Source: Cuneatibacter caecimuris (GTDB lineage Bacteria; Bacillota; Clostridia; Lachnospirales; Lachnospiraceae). Taken from it: a DNA stretch of 64,000 nt. Both the position numbers and the translations under genes were made by a program. The notes beneath the pieces are model-generated. The model saw only the letters and a program-made list of their open reading frames with translations. It did no database searches and was not told the DNA's origin. The stretch's first letter is position 1. Every line of letters begins with the position of its first letter. Below, piece after piece: positions 24,720-33,429 of this stretch. The DNA lies in the NCBI RefSeq assembly GCF_004216775.1, contig NZ_SGXF01000001.1:1270534-1334533 (forward strand), in the 5' to 3' direction.

Positions 24720-26024
24720 TCAGACTTTTCGCCTGTCAATCACTCTCTGGGCCTTGCCTTCCGAACGGCTCAGGGATTTCGGCGCTACCAGTTTCACTTC
24801 CGCGGAAATGTTCAGCGTGGACTGCAGCGCTCCCGCGATCTGGCGTTCATAGGTTTCGATCTGGCGCACCTTATCGGAGAACATGGCTGAGGACATCTCC
24901 ACCTGAACCACCATGTTGTCCCTGTTGTCCACGCGGTCCACTTCAATCAGATAATTGGGTTCCAGTCCCAGCTGTGTCAGCACATATTCAATCTGGGAAG
25001 GGAATACATTCACGCCGCGGATAATCAGCATATCATCCGTCCTGCCTTTTGGCTTCAGCATGCGCACCAGCGTCCTGCCGCAGGCGCACTTTTCATGCAC
25101 CAGGGCGCTGATGTCTCTGGTGCGGTACCGGATCAGGGGCAGGGCCTCTTTTCCGATGCAGGTAAATACCAGCTCTCCATATTCTCCGTCCGGCAGCTGC
25201 TCTCCTGTATCAGGGTCGATGATCTCAGGATAGAAGAAATCCTCGTTTACATGCAGCCCGTTCTGTTCGCTGCACTCAAAGGATACACCCGGACCCGCGA
25301 TTTCTGACAGACCGTAGATATCATAAGCCTTGATATTTAAAAGGCGTTCAATATTCTCCCGCATGCCCTCGCTCCAGGCTTCCGCTCCGAAAATCCCGGC
25401 CCGAAGAGGCAGCTTGGATGTGTCCACTCCCATATCCCTGCAGGTCTCGCCGATAAACGCCGCGTAAGAGGGCGTACAGCACAGGAAATCACTGCCGAAA
25501 TCCTGGAGAATCTGCACCTGACGCTTTGTGTTTCCGGAAGACACCGGAATCGCCGCGGCCCCAAGCTTCTCCGCACCGTAATGAAGCCCCAGTCCGCCGG
25601 TGAACAGGCCGTAACCATAGGAAACATGGACATAATCTCTGGTGGTGCAGCCGGCCGCGGCCAGCGCTCTGGCAGCTCCTGTAGCCCACACGTCCACATC
25701 CCCTTCCGTATAGGCCACCACGGTCTGCTTTCCGGTGGTTCCGGAAGAGGCGTGTACCCTGGCCACTTTTTCTCTGGGCACTGCCACCAGGCCGTAAGGG
25801 TAATGATCCCGCAGATCAGTTTTGTAGGTAAAAGGCAGCTTTACAATATCGTCAATGCTCTGTATTTCTTCTGGTTTCACCCCCATGTCGTCCAGCTTCT
25901 GGCGGTAAAAGGGCACATTGTCATAACAGTTTCGCACCATTTTGCGCAGCCGTTCCGACTGCGTTTTTTTCATATCTTCCTGGCCGGCGCATTCTATTTC
26001 CGGCTGAAAATAATGCTGTTCCAT
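24720..26024 (-). CDS. paaK: Phenylacetate-CoA ligase family protein (copy 1)
   Basis: This 434-residue adenylate-forming ligase makes aryl-acetyl-CoA from an arylacetate, CoA and ATP, or runs in reverse to gain ATP. The AMP-binding loop VHASSGTTGKQTVVAYTEGD lies near residue 95, YGLSEIAGPG near 240, and the C-terminal hinge TDDMLIIRGVNVFPSQIEYVL near 330. I start at the ATG at 26024, preceded by GAGGAG, rather than the longer frame to 26072. It is encoded 25 bases after iorB, so it likely acts on products of indolepyruvate oxidoreductase. It differs clearly from the second paaK in the operon, so the two may have different arylacetate preferences. Confidence 0.93.
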   Translation of the reverse strand: MEQHYFQPEIECAGQEDMKKTQSERLRKMVRNCYDNVPFYRQKLDDMGVKPEEIQSIDDIVKLPFTYKTDLRDHYPYGLVAVPREKVARVHASSGTTGKQTVVAYTEGDVDVWATGAARALAAAGCTTRDYVHVSYGYGLFTGGLGLHYGAEKLGAAAIPVSSGNTKRQVQILQDFGSDFLCCTPSYAAFIGETCRDMGVDTSKLPLRAGIFGAEAWSEGMRENIERLLNIKAYDIYGLSEIAGPGVSFECSEQNGLHVNEDFFYPEIIDPDTGEQLPDGEYGELVFTCIGKEALPLIRYRTRDISALVHEKCACGRTLVRMLKPKGRTDDMLIIRGVNVFPSQIEYVLTQLGLEPNYLIEVDRVDNRDNMVVQVEMSSAMFSDKVRQIETYERQIAGALQSTLNISAEVKLVAPKSLSRSEGKAQRVIDRRKV

Positions 26025-26049
26025 CGGTTCTGTCTCCTCAATATGTATT

Positions 26050-26622
26050 TTAGCTATGATATCCCATTCCAAAAGCTTTCAGGTTCATTTCCACAAACTT
26101 CTCAGGGACTGTGCGCCTGACGGCTTCCAGCCAGTCTTCTTCAGGAATGTCTGTCCCTGCTGCCAAAACACCCAGCAGCACCATATTCACTGCTTTCACA
26201 GACCCTGCTTCCATGGCTTTTCCCAGGGCGTCGATGCGGACCGTATCTGCTCCCGCTTTCTCCACCTGGTCCAGAATTTGTTCAGGATACTCCGCTGCCC
26301 CTGTGATCACAGGCATGGGGTCGATCTGCTGCGTATTGACAATCACGCGGCCGTCCTTTTTCAGCCAGGGCAGCCACCTGGCCGCTTCCAGCTGTTCAAA
26401 AGCCAGCAGCACATCCGCGCCGCCCTGCTCTATAATCGGAGAATAAACTTTTTCCCCGGACCTTACATAAGTTACCACAGAACCGCCCCTCTGGCTCATT
26501 CCGTGTACTTCGCTGACTTTCACGTCACACCCTGCGGCAATCAGCGCCTCGCCCAGCACCCGGCTGGCCAGAAGCGTTCCCTGTCCGCCTACGCCTACAA
26601 TCATCACATCCATGGTTTTCAT
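26050..26622 (-). CDS. iorB: Indolepyruvate:ferredoxin oxidoreductase, beta subunit
   Basis: This 190-residue gamma/beta-type subunit of 2-oxoacid oxidoreductases works with IorA to convert aryl pyruvates (indolepyruvate, phenylpyruvate, p-hydroxyphenylpyruvate) to aryl-acetyl-CoA, CO2 and reduced ferredoxin. Motifs are VGVGGQGTLLASRVLGEAL at the N-terminus and SEVHGMSQRGGSVVTYVR near residue 40. Its start overlaps the iorA stop by four bases, showing translational coupling, and GGAGG lies upstream. Confidence 0.95.
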   Translation of the reverse strand: MKTMDVMIVGVGGQGTLLASRVLGEALIAAGCDVKVSEVHGMSQRGGSVVTYVRSGEKVYSPIIEQGGADVLLAFEQLEAARWLPWLKKDGRVIVNTQQIDPMPVITGAAEYPEQILDQVEKAGADTVRIDALGKAMEAGSVKAVNMVLLGVLAAGTDIPEEDWLEAVRRTVPEKFVEMNLKAFGMGYHS

Positions 26623-28367
26623 CTGGCCTTTCCTCCTTCCGGCGCCTGAATCGCTCCGAATTTGCAGAGCTGTTCACATACACCGCAGCCTACGCACAGC
26701 GTGAAATCAATCACAGCTTTTCCTTCCTTCATGCTGATGGCTGGGCAGCCTATACGCATACAGCTCTTGCACCCTGCGCATTTTTCACTGTCAATCTTCA
26801 GCGGGGGGTTATGCTTCACCTGTTTCAGCAGCGCGCAGGGCCTCCTGGCAATGATCAGGGAGGGTTCCTCTGCCGCCAGCTCTTCTTTGATGGCTTCCTC
26901 GCAGCCTGTCAGATCATAGGGATCGACCACCCGCACTCTGTGGAAACCGCAGGCCCCGGCCAGCGCTTCCAGATTCACCGCAACGGTGGGATCTCCGGTA
27001 ATGGTATAACCCGTGGCAGGATTCTGCTGGTGTCCGGTCATCCCGGTGATGGAATTGTCCAGAACTATAATTGTTCCGATTCCTTTATTATACGCCATAT
27101 CAATCATTCCGGTAATGCCTGAATGGATGAAGGTGGAATCCCCGATCACAGCCACCGACTTTCCGGCAAACTCCGCGCCTCTGGCTTTGATCATTCCATG
27201 AAGCGCCGATACAGACGCGCCCATGCAGATACAGGTATCTATGGCGCCAAGAGGCTGCAAAGCCCCCAGAGTATAGCAGCCGATATCGCCGCTGACATTG
27301 CACTTTAACTTCTTCAGCAGGAAGAATATGCCTCTGTGGGGGCAGCCCGGACACAGCACCGGCGGCCGCCCGGGCAGCTGGGCTTCCACCTCCATGGTTT
27401 CAGCGGACCGGCCCAGAATCTTTTCCCGTACAGTGCTCTGGGAAAACTCTCCCAGCAGGCCGAACAGTTCCTTGCCGGTCACATCCAGCCCCAGCACCCT
27501 GCAATGGTTCTCAATAATTCCGTCCAGTTCCTCTATCACATATACTTTCCGGCACTTTTTACAGAAATCCCTGATCAGGCGGGCAGGCAGAGGATTCACC
27601 AGGCCCAGCTTCAGATAGTTGGCACCGTCCCCCAGCGCTTCCCTGGCATACTGATAGCTGACCCCGGATGTGATCACGCCGATTTCAGCCTGATTGTCCT
27701 CCACCCTGTTAAAAGGACAGTCCTCCGCATATTCCGACAGTTTCTTCATCCGCTCTTCCACTACCACATGGCGCTTGATCGCCATTGCCGGCATCATCAC
27801 ATATTTCTGAGGATCCTTCGGAAAATCTTTCAGATCCTTTTCCGCCCTTTCCCCTGTTTCCACCAGGCTTCTGGCATGGGAAATCCTGGTGGTCAGGCGC
27901 AGCAGCACCGGTGTGTCAAACTGTTCTGACAAATCATACGCCATTTTTGTAAACTGCAGGCATTCCTCAGCGTCAGCCGGTTCTACCATAGCCAGTTTGG
28001 ATGCGATGGCGTGGTGCCTGGAATCCTGCTCATTCTGTGAAGAGTGCATTCCGGGATCGTCCGCCACGCCGATCACCATTCCCGCATTCACTCCGGTATA
28101 GGAGGCGGTATAGAGCGGGTCCGCAGCCACGTTCAACCCCACATGCTTCATCGCGCAGAAGGACCTGGCCCCTGCAATACTGGCCCCTGCCGCCACTTCG
28201 GCCGCTACTTTTTCATTTGGAGCCCATTCGCTGTACATTTCTCTGTATGCGGACGCATACTCTGTCATCTCCGTACTGGGTGTGCCCGGGTAGCTGGATA
28301 TCACCCGCACCCCCGCCTCATACAGCCCTCTGGCAACTGCTTCGTTGCCCAGCATCAACTGTTTCAC
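26619..28367 (-). CDS. iorA: Indolepyruvate:ferredoxin oxidoreductase, alpha subunit
   Basis: This 582-residue catalytic subunit has an N-terminal pyrimidine-binding domain (GNEAVARGLYEAGVRVISSYPGTPSTE), a thiamin-diphosphate domain (GDSTFIHSGITGMIDMAYN near residue 410, with IVLDNSITGMTGHQ) and a C-terminal ferredoxin part. The latter has two cysteine clusters, CAGCKSCMRIGCPAI and CVGCGVCEQLCKFGAI, for [4Fe-4S] centres. CPGCPHRG near residue 345 is also typical. The start codon is GTG with GGAGG seven bases upstream. It lies 42 bases after the second paaK gene. Confidence 0.96.
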   Translation of the reverse strand: MKQLMLGNEAVARGLYEAGVRVISSYPGTPSTEMTEYASAYREMYSEWAPNEKVAAEVAAGASIAGARSFCAMKHVGLNVAADPLYTASYTGVNAGMVIGVADDPGMHSSQNEQDSRHHAIASKLAMVEPADAEECLQFTKMAYDLSEQFDTPVLLRLTTRISHARSLVETGERAEKDLKDFPKDPQKYVMMPAMAIKRHVVVEERMKKLSEYAEDCPFNRVEDNQAEIGVITSGVSYQYAREALGDGANYLKLGLVNPLPARLIRDFCKKCRKVYVIEELDGIIENHCRVLGLDVTGKELFGLLGEFSQSTVREKILGRSAETMEVEAQLPGRPPVLCPGCPHRGIFFLLKKLKCNVSGDIGCYTLGALQPLGAIDTCICMGASVSALHGMIKARGAEFAGKSVAVIGDSTFIHSGITGMIDMAYNKGIGTIIVLDNSITGMTGHQQNPATGYTITGDPTVAVNLEALAGACGFHRVRVVDPYDLTGCEEAIKEELAAEEPSLIIARRPCALLKQVKHNPPLKIDSEKCAGCKSCMRIGCPAISMKEGKAVIDFTLCVGCGVCEQLCKFGAIQAPEGGKAR

Positions 28368-28409
28368 TGTTCTTCCTCCTTCATCGTCTCTGTCTCATCT
28401 TCTATTATG

Positions 28410-29720
28410 TCATGCCTGCGGCTCGTTCCGCAGGTCCAGAATACGCTTCGCCTTCCCCTGGAACCGTTCCAGCGTCTTTGGCTGCACCAGCGTTACCTTG
28501 GCCTCCAGCCCCAGCACGCTCTTTAAACGGTCATGCATGCTGCGCTGCAGCTCCTGCAGCTCCTGATACCGTTCCAGCAGTTCCGCATCAGCCAGCTCTA
28601 CCCTGATTTCCAGGGTATCCCTGAAATTCACCCGCCGCAGCACGATCTGATAATGAGGGCCGATGTACGGCATTCCCACCAGCACGCTTTCAATCTGAGT
28701 GGGAAATACATTGACGCCCTTAATGATCATCATATCATCCGTCCGGCCCGCGGTTTTGGACATCCTGGCATGGGTGCGCCCGCAGGGGCACGGTTCGTAG
28801 GTAATGGAGGTAATGTCCTTTGTTCTGTAGCGGAGCACCGGCATCCCCTGACGGCTCAACGTGGTTACCACCAGCTCTCCCTTCCCGCCTTCCCTCAGAC
28901 GCTCGCCGGTGGCGCTGTCTATAATCTCCGGCAGGAAATGGTCCTCTGCGAAGTGCATCCCGTCCCGCTCCGGGCAATCCCCTGAGACGCCGGGGCCTCC
29001 CAGCTCCGTCATGCCGTAATTATCAGATACATAAATTCCCAGATTTGCCTCGATCTGGGCCCGCATCTCAGGGGTACAGGGTTCTGAACCCAGAATGCCC
29101 AGCCTCAGGCTGTAATCAGAAAGAGGATAGCCCGCCTCCTTCACCGCCTCGCTGAGATACAGGGCATAGGACGGAGTGGCCACCAGCCCGGTGACGCCGA
29201 AATCCCGGAACATCATCATCTGTTTTTCCGTATTCCCGGAAGAAGCGGGAATCACTGTCGCACCGATTTTTTCCAGGCCAAAATGCAGCCCCAGCGCCCC
29301 TGTAAACAGGCCGTAGCCAAAGCTGATCTGGATGATATCCTCATCCGTCACGCCTCCTGCCACCGCTACCCTGGCCACACAGTCGGACCATACGTCGATA
29401 TCCTTTTTGGTATAAACGCCCACCGTCGGCTTCCCGGTCGTCCCGGAAGAGGCATGGATCCTCACAATGTCCTTCATGGGCGCTGCATTCAGCCCGAAAG
29501 GATAATTGTTGCGGAAATCTTCCTTCGTTGTAAATGGTATGTACTGCACATCGGAGAGCTGCCTGATCCTGCTCCCGTCCCCGACGCCTGCTTCCGTCAG
29601 CTTCTGGTGATAAAACGGCACCTTGTTGTAACAGTAAGCCACCGTTTCTTTTAATTTAGCCAGCTGCAATGCCTCCAGCTCTTTTCTGGGCATTGTCTCA
29701 ATTTCCTTCTGAAAAAACAC
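28410..29720 (-). CDS. paaK: Phenylacetate-CoA ligase (copy 2, GTG start)
   Basis: This 436-residue enzyme of the PaaK family opens the aromatic operon. It has the adenylation loop RIHASSGTTGKPTVGVYTKKD near residue 90, NYGMTELGGPGVSGDC near 235, and the hinge TDDMMIIKGVNVFPTQIESVL near 325. The frame is open to 29849, but family proteins begin VFFQKEIETMPR, and a GTG there (29720) has AAGGAA eight bases upstream; a promoter lies about 55 bases further up. With IorAB it fits peripheral breakdown of Phe, Tyr and Trp to arylacetates. Confidence 0.93.
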   Translation of the reverse strand: MFFQKEIETMPRKELEALQLAKLKETVAYCYNKVPFYHQKLTEAGVGDGSRIRQLSDVQYIPFTTKEDFRNNYPFGLNAAPMKDIVRIHASSGTTGKPTVGVYTKKDIDVWSDCVARVAVAGGVTDEDIIQISFGYGLFTGALGLHFGLEKIGATVIPASSGNTEKQMMMFRDFGVTGLVATPSYALYLSEAVKEAGYPLSDYSLRLGILGSEPCTPEMRAQIEANLGIYVSDNYGMTELGGPGVSGDCPERDGMHFAEDHFLPEIIDSATGERLREGGKGELVVTTLSRQGMPVLRYRTKDITSITYEPCPCGRTHARMSKTAGRTDDMMIIKGVNVFPTQIESVLVGMPYIGPHYQIVLRRVNFRDTLEIRVELADAELLERYQELQELQRSMHDRLKSVLGLEAKVTLVQPKTLERFQGKAKRILDLRNEPQA

Positions 29721-29774
29721 GTCCCTGCTTCCTTTCCCTGCTTTGTTGCAACACCTCAATAAAGTGATATTCCT

Positions 29775-29803
29775 ATTATGGCATATCCGCATTGATTTGT
29801 CAA
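29775..29803 (-). promoter_or_regulatory. Promoter of the paaK-iorAB operon
   Basis: Minus-strand TTGACA (29803-29798) and CATAAT (29780-29775) are spaced by 17 bases. Confidence 0.8.
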
Positions 29804-29842
29804 AGTTTTTCAGACAGGCTTCATATTCTTTGTGCAATTCGC

Positions 29843-29871
29843 TTTTCAATTATGACAGGCTTTGATATAAT
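29843..29871 (+). promoter_or_regulatory. Promoter of the PaaI-type thioesterase gene
   Basis: TATAAT (29866-29871) has TTTTCA 17 bases upstream (29843-29848). It is divergent from the paaK promoter, 40 bases away, so the two units may be co-regulated. Confidence 0.65.
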
Positions 29872-29909
29872 GTTATAGGTTAAGATATTAAATTATGGAG
29901 GAACCAGAA

Positions 29910-30302
29910 ATGACTTTAGAAGAAATACAGAAACGTTTTCTCGGCGACCGTTTCGCCACTGAATGCTTAGGAGCTGAGATTGAAGATGCAGGCCCCGGCT
30001 ATGCCCGCTGCAGCTGCAGAATACAGCCGCAGCACAAGAATGCCGTGGGTTCCGTGATGGGCGGCGCTGTTTTTACTTTGGCGGATTTTGCCTTCGCTGT
30101 GGCCGCAAATACTGACCAGCCAATCACCGTATCTCTGACCAGCCAGATCACCTATCTCGGAACAGCAAAGGGAGAACGTCTTGTGGCAGAAGCGGTATGC
30201 CGTAAATCCGGCCGGACCACCTGTTATTATGAAATACTGGTAAAAGATGAACTTGGCAGCCAGGTCGCGGCTGTCACCTCAAACGGTTTCATCAAGGGCT
30301 GA
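29910..30302 (+). CDS. PaaI-family hotdog-fold thioesterase
   Basis: This 130-residue acyl-CoA thioesterase has the hotdog core: HKNAVGSVMGGAVFTLADFAFAVAAN around residue 45, where the conserved GG and catalytic Asp lie, then TVSLTSQITYLGTAKGERLVAEAVCRKSGRTTCYYEILVKDE. PaaI enzymes release phenylacetyl-CoA derivatives, and it is divergent to the phenylacetate-CoA ligase operon, which supports a related substrate. The ATG at 29910 has GGAGG eight bases upstream; the ATG at 29895 overlaps that ribosome binding site and is less likely. Confidence 0.9.
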   Translation: MTLEEIQKRFLGDRFATECLGAEIEDAGPGYARCSCRIQPQHKNAVGSVMGGAVFTLADFAFAVAANTDQPITVSLTSQITYLGTAKGERLVAEAVCRKSGRTTCYYEILVKDELGSQVAAVTSNGFIKG

Positions 30303-30314
30303 CCCGCGCCCCGC

Positions 30315-30809
30315 TCAGCCCTTCCAATGCAGCCTGTGGAGTTCTCCCGCCAGCTGCATGTGAGAAAAATCATTTTGGCGCAGGGCTTCATATAATACCA
30401 CCGCCACAGAATTGGACAGGTTCAGGGACCGGATATTTTCATTCATGGGAATGCGCACGCAGTTTTCCTGATACTCCAAGAGAATCTCCTCCGGTATCCC
30501 CGCGCTTTCCTTGCCAAACATCAGGAAACAGTCCGGCTCATACCGCGCTTCCGTATAGATCTTTTTTGCCTTTGTAGTGGCCATATAGATTTTCGCCCCG
30601 GGATTTTTCTCCAGAAACTCATTAAAATCCCCATACACATGCACATCCAGGTTTGGCCAGTAATCCAGCCCCGCCCGGCGCAGCTGCTTTTCATCCAGGG
30701 AAAACCCCAGAGGCTGGATCAGGTGGAGGCTGGTCCCTGTGGCCACGCAGGTCCTTCCAATATTTCCGGTATTTGCCGGAATTTCCGGCTCCAGCAACAC
30801 GATGTTCAT
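30315..30809 (-). CDS. trmL: tRNA (cytidine/uridine-34-2'-O)-methyltransferase TrmL
   Basis: This 164-residue SPOUT (trefoil-knot) methyltransferase modifies the wobble base of tRNA-Leu isoacceptors. Motifs are NIVLLEPEIPANTGNIGRTCVATGTSLHLIQPLGF at the N-terminus, MFGKESAGIPEEIL near residue 100, and IPMNENIRSLNLSNSVAVVLYEALRQ at the C-terminal knot. Length is standard. It overlaps the upstream AIR-synthase-like gene by four bases (ATGA). Confidence 0.96.
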   Translation of the reverse strand: MNIVLLEPEIPANTGNIGRTCVATGTSLHLIQPLGFSLDEKQLRRAGLDYWPNLDVHVYGDFNEFLEKNPGAKIYMATTKAKKIYTEARYEPDCFLMFGKESAGIPEEILLEYQENCVRIPMNENIRSLNLSNSVAVVLYEALRQNDFSHMQLAGELHRLHWKG

Positions 30810-31729
30810 TTCTCTTCCTCCCGGTATAATTCATCTTCCTGAGGCTGTTCCAGGAACCTCACCTCTTCCCTGTTATGGAGCTTTCTGGCACATCCCTTTT
30901 CCAGACGGCCGAGCGCAGCGGCTGGAACCCCCTCTTTTCTCAGGGTCTGAGCAAGAGCTTCCCCGTCTCCCGCGCAGGCCAGCAGACAGCCCGTTCCGGC
31001 CAGCCGATAAGGATTTATCTCCAGCAGCTCGCAGATTTCAATCGTTTCCTGACGCACGAGAACGGCTTTCAGATCAATATCAAACCCCGCATGCCAGGAT
31101 TCCCCTGCTTCCCATATTCCCTGGAAAATACCCCCTTCGTCTACACTGTACACCGCTTTCGCTCCCGCTTCCCAGGCCCGTTTTGCCGCTTTCACCAGAG
31201 GAAGCTGTTCCCGAAATAATCTTGTGGATTCCAGAAATTCCGGGCAGAAACGGCGTTCCAATTTTTCCCTGTTTTTTTCCAGCAGCCGGACAGTCCCTTC
31301 CAGAGCCATGTATCCGATCTGAACCAGACTGTCTCCCGGGCAAGGCGGTTTCCTGTTCATTTTCCCTGTTTCTCCTCCTGCGGCAAACAGGCACAATACA
31401 ATTTCCCGCACCCCCGCAGTCACCTGCGCTTCTGCCGACAGCAGAGGGATTCCATATGTACTGCAGCAATCCCGCAGTCCCGCCATGCTCCTGCGCAGAT
31501 CACCTTCCGCAGCCCCCGCTGGCATGAATATCTGCGCGGAAATCCCGATGCACTTATGCCCTTCGGCCGCCATCCTGTTCACCAGCCGGATCAGCCGGTA
31601 TTCCTTTTCTTCCTCCAGCGCCATTTCGCAGAAAAGGCCGGGAAAGCTCTGCCCTCCCGGCGCTTTTGAATTCACATATGGCGCGATACTCTTTCTGGCA
31701 GCCGTGCCAGTCACCTTGCCTCTGCGCAT
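30806..31729 (-). CDS. AIR synthase (PurM/HypE/ThiL)-related protein
   Basis: This 307-residue protein looks like an ATP-using PurM-fold protein. Its C-terminal part is PurM-like (VKAAKRAWEAGAKAVYSVDEGGIFQGIWEAGESWHAGFDIDL, then INPYRLAGTGCLLACAGDGEALAQTLRKEGVPAAALG), close to HypE/ThiL. The substrate is unknown and it is not a housekeeping PurM. I start at the ATG at 31729 with AAGGA seven bases upstream, where the sequence MRRGKVTGTAARKSI begins as in relatives; the open frame extends to 31786. It is coupled to trmL by a four-base overlap. Confidence 0.8.
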   Translation of the reverse strand: MRRGKVTGTAARKSIAPYVNSKAPGGQSFPGLFCEMALEEEKEYRLIRLVNRMAAEGHKCIGISAQIFMPAGAAEGDLRRSMAGLRDCCSTYGIPLLSAEAQVTAGVREIVLCLFAAGGETGKMNRKPPCPGDSLVQIGYMALEGTVRLLEKNREKLERRFCPEFLESTRLFREQLPLVKAAKRAWEAGAKAVYSVDEGGIFQGIWEAGESWHAGFDIDLKAVLVRQETIEICELLEINPYRLAGTGCLLACAGDGEALAQTLRKEGVPAAALGRLEKGCARKLHNREEVRFLEQPQEDELYREEEK

Positions 31730-31758
31730 CCCGCATTCCTTCCTGCAACAGCCGCTCA

Positions 31759-33216
31759 TCACAGCGGATTTCCATTCCCATCGCATCCGGAATGGACCTT
31801 TCTGATTGCCTTAGACCAGTTATATACGCTTCTGTTAATTTGAATATTTTCTGTCAGCTGGCCGTTTACATATACTTCTTTCCAGAGCTCCGCCGTCATC
31901 TTAGGACGAAGGTATTCTACTTCTTCATATTGCCCCACGGGAATGCTGTCATCATAGATCAGTTCCATCTGCGGCTCAGGATATTCCGTGGAAATGGTCT
32001 TGGAAACATATTTGATTGTGCGCTCCGCGGGCCGGTATTCCGTCCCGTAAAGGCTGATAATCACTTTATTCCCGCTTCTCTCTGCTGCAAAAAATACAGT
32101 ATTCCCTGTATTATTTATCATCTTCAGATCCAGACCGCTCTCCGGATATACAGTGGCGTCTCTGGAAGGGTCCACATAAGTGACCAGCATCGAATGGTTA
32201 GAACGGTACTTCATCTGCAGCTCCGCCAAAAGTCCCACATTATAAAGCGTGCTGGAGATCTGGCATATGCCGCCTCCCACGCTGTCTATGGTTTTGCCGT
32301 CCTGAAACGCATGGGCAGGATGATAACCGCCTTCTTCTGTCACCGGTTCCATCATCCCATTGGCAGAGATCTCCTGGCCTGCCAGAAAAGCGCTCCCATT
32401 AATCTTCTCACAGGCGACTCTCAGGTTTTCCGCCCGCTCTTCTCCGTCTTCCCACTTAAATTCTGTCTCAAAGGTCGCCAGGCAATCCGTTCCTGCATTC
32501 TGCAGATCCCCGGCGCTCACCGCAGGCTTCGATTCTCTTGTATCCACAGTAATATGAACGTCCCCGCCATCCCAGCCGGAAAGAATCTCCACCGCTTCCG
32601 TCAGCGCCTCTTCATACATCACAGCCAAACCGGTTTCCCCGTCCTCAATCCTAAGCGCTCCATTTTCCAGATATGCTTTGGCGCTGCGCGCCGGCACATT
32701 GAATTTGCCGCACTGTTCCCGCACAAATGCCTGAAATGCTTCCAGGTCATAGGTGAGGTTCGCGTCAATGGTCACGCCTTCCTCGGCTGCCTTACGCTGG
32801 TCCTGGTATCTCCTGATCAGAGACCCTTCCGCTCCATAACCCAGCGCTGTATCCACTGCGGACTGCTGGCCGAATCCCAGACGGAAGTCCCGCATGGTGG
32901 CCACCACTGCCTGTCCGTTCACATGAAATGTAACCTGACTGTCACCGCATCTGGAAGCATAACGGATCATGGATTCCACAGCCTCTTCCTTGGTGAGTCC
33001 GCCTACATTCTGGCTGTCCAGACGCACCCCCTGCGGGATCGTGTTTTCCCGCTGGCGCTTCAGCGCCATCGCCTGCTCTCTGAACCCCGGCGCGGCCCCT
33101 TCCGTCTCCGCGGCGGCGGTCTCCGCATCAGCAAATACGGAGACCGGCATCCAAAAGATGCCGGCGATTATAAATATGATCAGTATTTTCAGAAGGGCAA
33201 ATCTCCCTTTTCTCAT
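31759..33216 (-). CDS. VanW family protein (copy 1)
   Basis: This 485-residue exported protein has an N-terminal membrane/signal segment (LLKILIIFIIAGIFWMPVSVFA), peptidoglycan-binding-4/YoaR-like repeats between about residues 65 and 260, and a VanW domain whose core is FQDGKTIDSVGGGICQISSTLYNVGLLAELQMKYRSNHSMLVTYVDPSRDATVYP. VanW proteins occur in some vancomycin-resistance clusters, but their function is unknown and no vanH/A/X genes are near. The ATG at 33216 has GGAGG five bases upstream. A C-terminal G5-like segment follows (PVGQYEEVEYLRPKMTAELWKEVYVNGQ). It shares its plan with the next VanW gene. Confidence 0.9.
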   Translation of the reverse strand: MRKGRFALLKILIIFIIAGIFWMPVSVFADAETAAAETEGAAPGFREQAMALKRQRENTIPQGVRLDSQNVGGLTKEEAVESMIRYASRCGDSQVTFHVNGQAVVATMRDFRLGFGQQSAVDTALGYGAEGSLIRRYQDQRKAAEEGVTIDANLTYDLEAFQAFVREQCGKFNVPARSAKAYLENGALRIEDGETGLAVMYEEALTEAVEILSGWDGGDVHITVDTRESKPAVSAGDLQNAGTDCLATFETEFKWEDGEERAENLRVACEKINGSAFLAGQEISANGMMEPVTEEGGYHPAHAFQDGKTIDSVGGGICQISSTLYNVGLLAELQMKYRSNHSMLVTYVDPSRDATVYPESGLDLKMINNTGNTVFFAAERSGNKVIISLYGTEYRPAERTIKYVSKTISTEYPEPQMELIYDDSIPVGQYEEVEYLRPKMTAELWKEVYVNGQLTENIQINRSVYNWSKAIRKVHSGCDGNGNPL

Positions 33217-33230
33217 GAGCACCTCCGCGC

Positions 33231-33338
33231 TTATGCAAAGAACGAGGAAACAACCGTTGTCAGGATGAACGCAGCGACGATGGCCAGAATCACAATGGTT
33301 ATACCGCGCCTGGTTTTCTTGTTATTCATATTCAGCAT
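33231..33338 (-). CDS. Small single-span membrane protein (35 residues, DUF4044-like)
   Basis: This short frame has an ATG at 33338 preceded by GGAGG at seven bases. It encodes a basic N-terminus (MLNMNNKKTRRG) and one hydrophobic helix (ITIVILAIVAAFILTTVVSSFFA), then stops. It lies between the two VanW genes, 14 bases before the second one in the direction of transcription. Such tiny Lys/Arg-plus-helix proteins are known in clostridia (DUF4044 is the nearest family I can name, from memory). A hairpin CCCGGCG/CGCCGGG at 33377-33405 precedes it. Role unknown; a membrane partner of the VanW proteins is possible. Confidence 0.7.
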   Translation of the reverse strand: MLNMNNKKTRRGITIVILAIVAAFILTTVVSSFFA

Positions 33339-33429
33339 GTGCATTCCTCCAAAAAATATTCATTTTTATTATGGATCCCGGCGAAGATTTTAAACCTCCG
33401 CCGGGGACAAAATTCCGCTTGAAAGAAAC

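Noticed and set aside
31666..33393. 575-residue plus-strand open frame opposite the VanW gene
   Set aside because: It covers the coding strand complement of a clear VanW gene and overlaps the small membrane peptide; no family features.
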